Shown: positions 1 to 4,743 of the stretch, in pieces
Numbering within the stretch: the first letter of the stretch is position 1
Layout of the letters: each line of letters starts with the position of its first letter
Source of the DNA: DRGV01 sp018903055 [NCBI: bacterium]
GTDB lineage: Bacteria > UBP18 > UBA7526
Length of the DNA stretch: 5,668 bases
NCBI GenBank assembly: GCA_018903055.1
Contig: JAHIPW010000132.1
Span: forward strand, 1-5,668
Direction of reading: 5' to 3'
Notes under the pieces: generated by a model
Seen by the model: only the letters and a program-made list of their open reading frames with translations
Told to the model about the DNA's origin: nothing
Database searches by the model: none
Program-made: the position numbers and the translations under genes

Positions 1-999
1 AAGAGGTCCGGCCACTATGACTTCTATCGAGAACTAATGTATTTCTTCAAGATTGAAGAGCAGGAGTATGCCGTAAAGCCCATGAACTGTCCCGGCCACG
101 TGCTAATCTATAAGAGCAAGACCAGGAGCTATAAAGACCTACCGATAAGATACTTTGAATTGGGAACGGTCTATAGGCACGAGAGAAGCGGGGTAATGCA
201 TGGCCTAATGAGAGCCAGAGGATTTACCCAGGATGATGGGCACATCTTCTGTACTCCGGCTCAACTCAAAGAGGAGATAGAGAATACGATCTCCTTTGCC
301 TTAGATATCCTGAAGACCTTTAACTTCGGTTTTAAGTTTATCCTGTCTACCCGGCCAGAGGATTATATTGGAAGTAAGAAGAATTGGGAACATGCTACAA
401 AAGCCTTAAGGGAGGCCTTAAAAGAGAGTGGTTTAAATTATGAAATTGCTCTGGGTGAGGGGGCCTTCTATGGACCGAAGATTGATATCCAGGTCTCGGA
501 TGCCCTGGGAAGGCTCTGGCAGTGTTCTACCATTCAGGTGGACTTCAACTTCCCGGAAAAATTCGACCTCACCTATACGGAAAGAGATGGTAAGAAGCGT
601 AGATGTGTTATGGTCCATCGGGCCTTATTGGGAAGTATAGAGAGGTTCCTGGGGGTCTTGATTGAACATTATGGGGGGGCCTTTCCGGTATGGTTAGCTC
701 CGGTTCAGGTGAAAATACTTCCTATCGCTGATCGTCACCTGAAGTATGCTTCAGAGATAAAGAAAAGATTAGAGAAAGAGAATCTGAGGGTGGAATTAGA
801 CAGGCGGAGTGAGAAGATTGGCAAAAAGATTCGAGAGGCCCAGATAGAGAAAGTTCCCTATATGCTCATCATTGGAGATAAAGAAGTGAAGAGCGGGAGC
901 GTGGCTCTGAGGCTGAGAAGCGAAGAGGATTTAGGAGAGGTGAAGGTAGATAAGTTCCTCAGAAGAATTTTTCTTGCAATTGAAAGGAAAGAGTGTTAA
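1..999 (+). CDS. thrS: Threonyl-tRNA synthetase, C-terminal part (5' end outside window)
   Basis: Class II synthetase that charges tRNA-Thr in the cytosol. The frame is open from base 1 to TAA at 997-999, giving 332 residues; the family is usually about 640 residues, so the TGS, editing and early catalytic regions lie upstream. The visible part starts in the catalytic core (KRSGHYDFYREL). The three zinc/threonine-site ligands are present: Cys in MNCPGH (codon 88-90), His in DDGHIFC (241-243) and His in MVHRALLG (616-618). Motif 2 (YRHERSG and the following RARGFTQDD) and motif 3 (GSIERFLGVLIEHYGG) are intact. The anticodon-binding domain begins at about base 690 (VWLAPVQVKILPI) and includes the LRVELDRRSEKIGKKIREA helix and YMLIIGDKE. 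An internal ATG at 37 is not the start, because conserved ThrRS sequence continues upstream of it. infC follows, as in many bacteria. No defect is seen. Confidence 0.97.
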   Translation, partial: KRSGHYDFYRELMYFFKIEEQEYAVKPMNCPGHVLIYKSKTRSYKDLPIRYFELGTVYRHERSGVMHGLMRARGFTQDDGHIFCTPAQLKEEIENTISFALDILKTFNFGFKFILSTRPEDYIGSKKNWEHATKALREALKESGLNYEIALGEGAFYGPKIDIQVSDALGRLWQCSTIQVDFNFPEKFDLTYTERDGKKRRCVMVHRALLGSIERFLGVLIEHYGGAFPVWLAPVQVKILPIADRHLKYASEIKKRLEKENLRVELDRRSEKIGKKIREAQIEKVPYMLIIGDKEVKSGSVALRLRSEEDLGEVKVDKFLRRIFLAIERKEC

Positions 1000-1008
1000 A
1001 ATTTTAAA

Positions 1009-1035
1009 GGATGGTTTTTGCCATCCAAATTTTTT
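1009..1035 (+). terminator. Terminator-like hairpin after thrS
   Basis: GGATGG (1009-1014) pairs with CCATCC (1021-1026) around a 6-nt loop, followed by AAA and a run of six T (1030-1035). This is a short, Rho-independent-like structure 10 nt past the thrS stop. The 6-bp stem and the three A between stem and T-run make it weaker than a classical terminator, so it may allow readthrough into infC. It could also be part of an attenuator together with the second hairpin just downstream. Confidence 0.55.
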
Positions 1036-1039
1036 AAGA

Positions 1040-1086
1040 CCCGTTAAAGATTCGTTTGAAAAAGACTTTTCAAATCTTTAAACGGG
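1040..1086 (+). promoter_or_regulatory. Long imperfect hairpin in the infC leader
   Basis: The arm at 1040-1062 pairs with 1067-1086 to give about 19 bp. The inner stem is 8 bp, TTTGAAAA (1055-1062) with TTTTCAAA (1067-1074), closed by the loop AGAC. The outer stem is 11 bp, 1040-1050 with 1075-1086. It is interrupted by a 4-nt bulge TTCG (1051-1054) on the left and a single A (1082) on the right. It ends 7 nt before the infC Shine-Dalgarno sequence and has no T-run after it. A role in controlling infC-rpmI-rplT translation or mRNA stability is inference; in some bacteria this operon is controlled through a leader RNA by L20, but I cannot show an L20 site here. Confidence 0.5.
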
Positions 1087-1093
1087 GTAAAGA

Positions 1094-1108
1094 GAGGTGA
1101 AGAAAATC
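1094..1108 (+). promoter_or_regulatory. infC ribosome-binding site pointing to an ATC start
   Basis: GAGGTGA at 1094-1100 is a perfect 7-nt match to the anti-Shine-Dalgarno consensus and lies 5 nt before ATC at 1106-1108. The GTG at 1097-1099, the first ordinary start codon in this frame, sits inside that Shine-Dalgarno sequence. Its own upstream candidate is only GGGG (1084-1087), most of which is sequestered in the preceding hairpin. Known biology: infC starts with AUU in E. coli and AUC in Myxococcus xanthus, which makes its translation sensitive to IF-3 itself. Confidence 0.65.
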
Positions 1109-1618
1109 AAGAGAGAATTAAGAGTGAATGAGGCCATCTCGGCAAAAGAAGTGAGATTGATTGGCAGAGAAGATAATCAACTGGGAGTCATGGATATCGG
1201 AAAGGCTCTGGAGATTGCGAAAAGAGAGGGTTTAGACTTAATAGAGATTGTTCCCCAGGCCTCTCCCCCCGTCTGCCAGGTAATGGACTATGGGAAGTTT
1301 AAATACTGGCGAGAGAAAAAATTGCGAGAAGCAAGGAAGAAACAGAAGATCTATGAAATTAAGCAAGTGAAGATGAGAATTAAAATTGGAGAGCATGACT
1401 ATCAGGTGAAGAAACGCCTGGCCCTGAAATTCTTGGAAAGAGGAGATAAGGTTAAGGTGACCATCATGTTCTTAGGGAGACAGATCTCCTATCCTGAGTT
1501 GGGTCGGCGCCTTTTAGACAGATTGATTGAAGAGACAAACCAGATATCGGAAGTGGAGAGCAGTCCCAGACTGGAAGGCCGCAATATGACCATGGTTCTC
1601 AAATCAAAACACGGATGA
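1106..1618 (+). CDS. infC: Translation initiation factor IF-3
   Basis: IF-3 binds the 30S subunit, prevents premature 50S joining and rejects non-canonical initiation codons and tRNAs. With the proposed ATC start the protein has 170 residues; with the alternative GTG at 1097 it has 173. The normal length is about 165-180, so length does not decide. The N-domain (about 5-67) contains RVNEAISAKEVRLIG and the signature PPVCQVMDYGKFKY (54-67). A lysine/arginine-rich linker helix follows (about 68-81), then the C-domain with EHDYQVKKRLALKFLERGDK and ending EGRNMTMVL. ATC is preferred because the Shine-Dalgarno sequence GAGGTGA overlaps the GTG and is correctly spaced for ATC. The last codons (SKHG and stop) lie in a repeat that continues into the intergenic space. 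It heads the infC-rpmI-rplT group; rpmI begins 94 nt later. Confidence 0.95.
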   Translation: MKRELRVNEAISAKEVRLIGREDNQLGVMDIGKALEIAKREGLDLIEIVPQASPPVCQVMDYGKFKYWREKKLREARKKQKIYEIKQVKMRIKIGEHDYQVKKRLALKFLERGDKVKVTIMFLGRQISYPELGRRLLDRLIEETNQISEVESSPRLEGRNMTMVLKSKHG

Positions 1619-1695
1619 GCACGGATTACAAAACAGATGAGCACGGATTAAATCAGTGCTAATCAGTATGATAAAATCTGTGCTAATCTGTGCTT
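1605..1695 (+). repeat. Degenerate inverted/direct repeat cluster, infC 3' end to rpmI
   Basis: Two tandem copies of CAAAACA(CG)GATGAGCACGGATTA lie at 1605-1628 and 1629-1650; the 15-mer GATGAGCACGGATTA is identical at 1614-1628 and 1636-1650. They are followed by roughly complementary copies, AATCAGTGCTAATCAG (1651-1666) and AATCTGTGCTAATCTGTGCT (1675-1694). The whole can fold as an imperfect hairpin. The internal period is about 10 bp (AATCTGTGCT twice). The infC stop codon TGA (1616-1618) is inside the first copy. No T-run or promoter is evident. The rpmI Shine-Dalgarno sequence GAGGA (1703-1707) lies just beyond it. Confidence 0.8.
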
Positions 1696-1712
1696 AAGAA
1701 GCGAGGAAAGAG

Positions 1713-1910
1713 ATGCCTAAAATAAAAACCAAAAGAGGAGCAGCCAAAAGGTTCAGATTAACTAAGAAGGGAAAGATCAAGAGAAAGAAGGCCTATAAAA
1801 GCCACATCCTGACAAAGAAAAGCGCCAAGAGGAAAAGAGGCCTTAAGAAATCGGGTCTCATTCATAAGGCCGATGTGAAACGCATCAAGAGATTAATTCC
1901 CTACGGATGA
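1713..1910 (+). CDS. rpmI: 50S ribosomal protein L35
   Basis: This is a small, very basic 50S protein of 65 residues, the usual length for bL35. It starts [14 protein letters not shown], the canonical L35 opening, and includes the conserved middle segment [15 protein letters not shown] and the C-terminal motif IKRLIPYG. The start ATG is preceded by GAGGA at 1703-1707 with 5 nt spacing. It lies between infC and rplT, as in nearly all bacteria, and is probably co-transcribed with them. A small hairpin with four T follows directly after the stop. Nothing in the coding sequence is unusual. Confidence 0.98.
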   Translation: MPKIKTKRGAAKRFRLTKKGKIKRKKAYKSHILTKKSAKRKRGLKKSGLIHKADVKRIKRLIPYG

Positions 1911-1928
1911 AGTGCCATAGGCACTTTT
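1911..1928 (+). terminator. Small terminator-like hairpin after rpmI
   Basis: AGTGCC (1911-1916) pairs with GGCACT (1920-1925) around the loop ATA, and the T at the stem end opens a run of four T (1925-1928). It abuts the rpmI stop directly. The short stem and T-run suggest a weak or partial terminator, or a processing or stability element, because rplT downstream would normally be on the same mRNA. Confidence 0.4.
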
Positions 1929-1929
1929 G

Positions 1930-1964
1930 GTTTACCGTTCACGGTTAACGGTTAACGGTAAACG
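1930..1964 (+). repeat. Heptamer array GTTAACG x5, palindromic
   Basis: Five consecutive 7-bp units: GTTTACC, GTTCACG, GTTAACG, GTTAACG, GTAAACG. The outer parts form perfect 10-bp inverted repeats, GTTTACCGTT (1930-1939) and AACGGTAAAC (1954-1963), so the array can also fold as a hairpin. It fills most of the rpmI-rplT gap and ends 13 nt before the rplT Shine-Dalgarno sequence. Confidence 0.85.
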
Positions 1965-1977
1965 AACCGAACAAAGT

Positions 1978-1989
1978 GAGGTTTTCATG
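1978..1989 (+). promoter_or_regulatory. rplT ribosome-binding site and start
   Basis: GAGG at 1978-1981 lies 5 nt before ATG at 1987. This fixes the rplT start. The frame is also open upstream to a TTG at 1927, but that segment is the hairpin T-run and the heptamer palindrome, not L20 sequence. Confidence 0.8.
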
Positions 1990-2370
1990 GTAAGGACAAA
2001 GTATGCCCCAGCAAGAAAGAGAAAGACGAAGAGAATATTAAAGGCTGCTAAGGGTTATTACGGAGCAAAGAGCAGGCTCTATCGAACAGCCAAAGAGGCT
2101 GTGACCAGGTCCCTGGTTTATGCCTATCGAGACCGAAAGAGAAGAAAGAGGGACTTTAGACGCTTGTGGATTTCAAGGATAAATGCTGCCTGCCGCAGTC
2201 GGGAAATGAGCTATAATAGGTTCATTAATGGACTGAAGAATGCAAAAGTAGAAATCGATCGCAAAATTCTATCCGATTTAGCCATAAATGACCCAGACAC
2301 CTTTACCCAACTGATAGATATTGCTAAGAAGAATACCACTGAGAACACAGAAGGGGCCAGTAATCAGTGA
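1987..2370 (+). CDS. rplT: 50S ribosomal protein L20
   Basis: bL20 is an early 23S rRNA-binding assembly protein and, in some bacteria, a repressor of its own operon. The protein is 127 residues, somewhat longer than the usual 117-119. It starts MVRTKYAPARKRKTKRILKA, followed by the L20 core (GYYGAKSRLYRTAKEAV, YRDRKRRKRDFRRLWISRIN, YNRFINGLKNA) and the C-terminal DLAINDPDTFTQLIDIAKK. The extra C-terminal residues, NTTENTEGASNQ, come from repeat-like DNA: ACCACTGAGAACACAGAAGG at 2335-2354, then the first units of a GTAATCG heptamer array that contains the TGA stop (2368-2370). The extension is therefore probably repeat-derived and not functional L20 sequence; this is inference. The ATG at 1987 is chosen from its Shine-Dalgarno sequence and homology. 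It is the last gene of the infC-rpmI-rplT group; pheS would be the usual next gene. Confidence 0.97.
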   Translation: MVRTKYAPARKRKTKRILKAAKGYYGAKSRLYRTAKEAVTRSLVYAYRDRKRRKRDFRRLWISRINAACRSREMSYNRFINGLKNAKVEIDRKILSDLAINDPDTFTQLIDIAKKNTTENTEGASNQ

Positions 2371-2505
2371 TTGGTTATCGGTAATCGGTTGCGGTTACGC
2401 AGCTCGTCACGGTAATCGTCAAACGTCTTTCGTAAAAAGACGCAACCGATAGACGTAAGACGAAACGAGCCTCGCAACCGAAAAACGAATGACGAAAGAC
2501 GGAAT
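2360..2505 (+). repeat. Composite heptamer/palindrome cluster after rplT
   Basis: The cluster starts inside rplT with GTAATCA, GTGATTG, GTTATCG, GTAATCG, GTTGCGG (2360-2394), five 7-bp units. ATCGGTTGCG (2384-2393) is exactly complementary to CGCAACCGAT (2441-2450), and CGCAACCG recurs at 2473-2480. GCTCGT (2402-2407) pairs with ACGAGC (2465-2470). CGTCTTT (2424-2430) pairs with AAAGACG (2436-2442) around a 5-nt loop. Further heptamers are AGACGTA, AGACGAA (2451-2464) and ACGAATG, ACGAAAG, ACGGAAT (2485-2505). The result is a nested fold-back structure in the rplT-ktrB gap. None of its hairpins has a T-run, and I see no convincing promoter. Confidence 0.75.
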
Positions 2506-2513
2506 TCTTTAAA

Positions 2514-2549
2514 TTCTGCGACCTCTGCGTTTTTTCTGTGACCTCTGCG
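2514..2549 (+). repeat. 16-bp direct repeat upstream of ktrB
   Basis: TTCTGCGACCTCTGCG (2514-2529) is repeated with one change as TTCTGTGACCTCTGCG (2534-2549), offset by 20 bp, with T-rich sequence between. Each copy itself holds two CTCTGCG-like halves. It ends 6 nt before the ktrB Shine-Dalgarno sequence AAAGGAG (2555-2561). It resembles, from memory, short dispersed repeats seen in environmental bacterial genomes. Confidence 0.7.
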
Positions 2550-2566
2550 GTTGTAAAGGAGAGTAA

Positions 2567-3886
2567 ATGGCGAAGGCCAGACTGAATCCGGCTCAGATCC
2601 TTGCTCTGGGCTTTCTAGCCGCTATTACCATAGGGACCATCCTTCTCTCCCTACCCATAAGCACGGCCAATGGTCAGAGGCTTCCCTTTGTGGATGCCCT
2701 TTTCACCGCAACCAGTGCCACCTGCGTTACTGGTCTGAAAGTGGTCGATACCGGAAGTTATTTCTCTCTCTTCGGCCAACTGGTCATATTAGTGCTCATT
2801 CAGCTCGGTGGCTTGGGGATCATGACCATGGCCACATTATTTGGCCTCATGATTGGCAGGCGCCTTGGCCTGCGGGAAAGGTTGGTTGTCCAGGAGGCCC
2901 TGAAGCACTCTACCCTGGGAGGGATAAGGGTTCTCTTAAGATATGTTATTATTCTGACCCTGAGCATCGAGGGATTGGGAGCCATCTTTCTCTATCTGAG
3001 GTGGAAAGGGATGGGTATTAGTTATCCTGGGTACTGTGCCGTATTCCATGCCGTCTCCGGCTTCTGCAATGCCGGGTTCTCCCTTTTTAAAGATAGCCTG
3101 GTAGGTTACCAAGCTGATCCGGTAATAAATGTTACCATGCTTCTTCTAATTATTCTGGGTGGATTGGGATTTACTGTTCTAACCAATCTCAGAAGATATC
3201 GCCCAGGGAAGAAGGAGACCTTAAGCCTCCATACCAAAGTAGTCCTATCCATGACTTTCTTCCTCATCGTTCTCTCTGTCCCCCTTATTTTCCTTCTGGA
3301 AAGAAATAATACTCTAAGCACTCTCCCTGTGGGGGGAAAGATACTAGGGGCCGTCTTTCAAGCCATTACCCCCCGAACAGCGGGCTTCAATACCTTAGAA
3401 ATTGGCCAGATGAGGGGAGCAAGCCTCTTTCTATTGATGATATTAATGTTCATCGGCGCCTCTCCTGGTTCTACCGGGGGAGGAGTAAAAACCTCTACCT
3501 TTGGAGTCTTCCTGGTCACTATCTGGACCTTCTTCCGAGGGAAAAAAGAGATAACTATTTTTAAAAGAACCATTTCTCATAAAGTCACCAGAGAGATATT
3601 AACGGTCGTTGCCTTTGCCTTTGGTTTAGTTGTTTTAGCGACCTTTCTTCTCTTACTTACTGAAGGAAAAGAATTCATTAAAGTCCTCTTCGAGGTCTTT
3701 AGTGCTTTTGGCACGGTTGGATTATCAACGGGAATAACCGATACTCTCTCTAATCTGGGACGAATCATAATCACCATCACCATGTTTATGGGGAGGATCG
3801 GCCCCTTAACCATTGCTGTGGCCATGGGTCAGAGGGAATACGCGCCATTATATAAGTATCCGGAAGAGAGAGTGATGATCGGCTAA
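2567..3886 (+). CDS. ktrB: KtrB/TrkH-family potassium uptake channel subunit
   Basis: Inner-membrane K+ translocating subunit of 439 residues, matching the KtrB length of about 440-450. It shows the fourfold M1-P-M2 architecture of the Trk/Ktr/HKT superfamily. The four pore loops with filter glycines are ATCVTGL (G56), FCNAGFS (G170), RTAGFN (G273) and GTVGLS (G385). The intramembrane gating loop GASPGSTGGGVKTSTF lies at 297-312. The conserved arginine of the last M2 helix is R410 in MFMGRIGPLT. The opening FVDALFTATSATCVTGL and GQLVILVLIQLGGLGIMT are typical of KtrB. The start ATG has AAAGGAG (2555-2561) 5 nt upstream. The next gene encodes a single-RCK KtrA, which supports Ktr over Trk (TrkA usually carries two RCK modules). 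In other bacteria ion coupling is often to Na+; nothing here tests that. The position between rplT and pheS is unusual. Confidence 0.93.
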   Translation: MAKARLNPAQILALGFLAAITIGTILLSLPISTANGQRLPFVDALFTATSATCVTGLKVVDTGSYFSLFGQLVILVLIQLGGLGIMTMATLFGLMIGRRLGLRERLVVQEALKHSTLGGIRVLLRYVIILTLSIEGLGAIFLYLRWKGMGISYPGYCAVFHAVSGFCNAGFSLFKDSLVGYQADPVINVTMLLLIILGGLGFTVLTNLRRYRPGKKETLSLHTKVVLSMTFFLIVLSVPLIFLLERNNTLSTLPVGGKILGAVFQAITPRTAGFNTLEIGQMRGASLFLLMILMFIGASPGSTGGGVKTSTFGVFLVTIWTFFRGKKEITIFKRTISHKVTREILTVVAFAFGLVVLATFLLLLTEGKEFIKVLFEVFSAFGTVGLSTGITDTLSNLGRIIITITMFMGRIGPLTIAVAMGQREYAPLYKYPEERVMIG

Positions 3887-3888
3887 AC

Positions 3889-4011
3889 AGTTCGGAGTTA
3901 ACAGTTCAGAGTTCGGAGACAAATACACCGAACACCGAACTCACCTCGTGCCGAGCACTCGGTGCGAGGCAAGCGACCCCGACCAATGGTCAGGAGAGCG
4001 TGCTCCGAACT
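3889..4011 (+). repeat. Composite inverted-repeat element between ktrB and ktrA
   Basis: A 123-bp element begins 2 nt after the ktrB stop and is bounded by exact 9-bp inverted repeats, AGTTCGGAG (3889-3897) and CTCCGAACT (4003-4011). Left part: four heptamers AGTTCGG, AGTTAAC, AGTTCAG, AGTTCGG (3889-3916). Then come complementary units CCGAACA, CCGAACT (3928-3941), which pair with 3903-3916 with two mismatches. Centre: CCTCGTGCCGAG (3944-3955) and CTCGGTGCGAGG (3958-3969) form a GC-rich 12-bp stem with two G-T pairs. GACC/GGTC (3981-3991) makes a further small hairpin. There is no T-run. It ends 9 nt before the ktrA Shine-Dalgarno sequence. Confidence 0.8.
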
Positions 4012-4035
4012 ATATAAGCAAAGGAGGAATAAAAG

Positions 4036-4737
4036 ATGGCGAGACAGTTTGCGGTAATTGGCCTGGGAAGGTTTGGCTCAAGCGTAGCCCGAACCCTGGT
4101 TAATGCCGGATGTGAGGTACTGGCCATTGACGAAAGCGAAGAAAAGGTAAAGGAGATAAGCGATCTCGTTACCCAGGCAGTAGAGCTCGATGGTACGGAT
4201 GAGAAGGCCCTGAAAGCAGTAGGGATTGAGGATGTAGATGTCGCCATAGTGGCTATTGCAACCGATATGCTGGCGAGTATTTTGATTACCCTCTTGTTAA
4301 AGGAGATTGGGGTAAAGGAGGTAGTGGCCAAGGCCCTCAATGCGCGCCATGGAAGGATACTGCAGAAGATCGGGGCAGACAAGGTCATCTTTCCAGAGAG
4401 GGAGATGGGTGAGAGGCTGGCCCAGACCCTCGTTACTCCCAGTGTCCTGGAGCAGATAGAATTAGCTCCCGGTCACAGCATCATGGAAATCGTTGCCCCA
4501 AAGGCCTTTGTGGGAAAGACGATTAGGGATCTCAATATAAGGGCGAAGTATGAAGCAAATATCATCACCATAAAGAAGAAGGTTCCCCATCTCACCAAGA
4601 CCGGAGAAACAGACTTTGTGGAGACGGTCAATATGACTCCCAAGGCAGAGGATAGGATTGAAAAAGGAGATCACCTAATGGTCATCGGCAAGGATGAGAG
4701 CCTATCCAAACTCAAGAAACTCTCTTGTAAGGAATAG
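4036..4737 (+). CDS. ktrA: KtrA, single-RCK regulatory subunit of K+ uptake
   Basis: Cytosolic, nucleotide-binding regulator that assembles as an octameric ring on KtrB and gates K+ flux. It has 233 residues, near the roughly 220 of KtrA. The N-terminal RCK domain has the Rossmann motif VIGLGRFGSSVA (G9, G11, G14) and the acidic residue closing strand 2 (D32 in AIDESEEKV), which fits NAD(H)/ATP/ADP-type ligands. It continues with ATDMLASILITLLLKEIGV and RILQKIGADKVIFPEREMGE. The C-terminal RCK_C domain covers about 140-225, with a long loop (about 180-200) before EDRIEKGDHLMVIG. The start ATG is set by AAGGAGG at 4021-4027 (8 nt spacing). It is separated from ktrB by a 149-nt repeat-rich gap, so independent translation from a common mRNA is likely. 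Only three bases separate its TAG from the pheS start. Confidence 0.95.
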   Translation: MARQFAVIGLGRFGSSVARTLVNAGCEVLAIDESEEKVKEISDLVTQAVELDGTDEKALKAVGIEDVDVAIVAIATDMLASILITLLLKEIGVKEVVAKALNARHGRILQKIGADKVIFPEREMGERLAQTLVTPSVLEQIELAPGHSIMEIVAPKAFVGKTIRDLNIRAKYEANIITIKKKVPHLTKTGETDFVETVNMTPKAEDRIEKGDHLMVIGKDESLSKLKKLSCKE

Positions 4738-4743
4738 AAATTG
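4729..4743 (+). promoter_or_regulatory. pheS ribosome-binding site and TTG start
   Basis: AAGGA at 4729-4733, inside the last codons of ktrA, lies 7 nt before TTG at 4741. The in-frame TAG of ktrA (4735-4737) rules out a start further upstream, and the first in-frame ATG (5161) is deep in the conserved domain. TTG is therefore the only sensible start. Confidence 0.8.

Noticed and set aside
37-39. ATG at 37 as the start of thrS
   Set aside because: The frame is open to base 1 and encodes conserved ThrRS sequence upstream of this Met, so the gene simply continues beyond the window edge.
1018-1048. Possible promoter (TTGCCA ... GTTAAA) between thrS and infC
   Set aside because: The -10 match is poor, the spacing is 19 bp, and the sequence is explained by the two hairpins.
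1927-1986. Upstream extension of rplT from a TTG at 1927 (20 more residues)
   Set aside because: The segment is the T-run of a hairpin and a palindromic heptamer array. L20 homology and the Shine-Dalgarno sequence both begin at the ATG at 1987.
3990-4388. 132-codon antisense open frame opposite ktrA, and several shorter antisense frames opposite thrS, ktrB, ktrA and pheS
   Set aside because: Their products are low-complexity, Ser/Arg-rich or hydrophobic shadows of the conserved + strand genes, with no recognisable family and no supporting ribosome-binding site noted.
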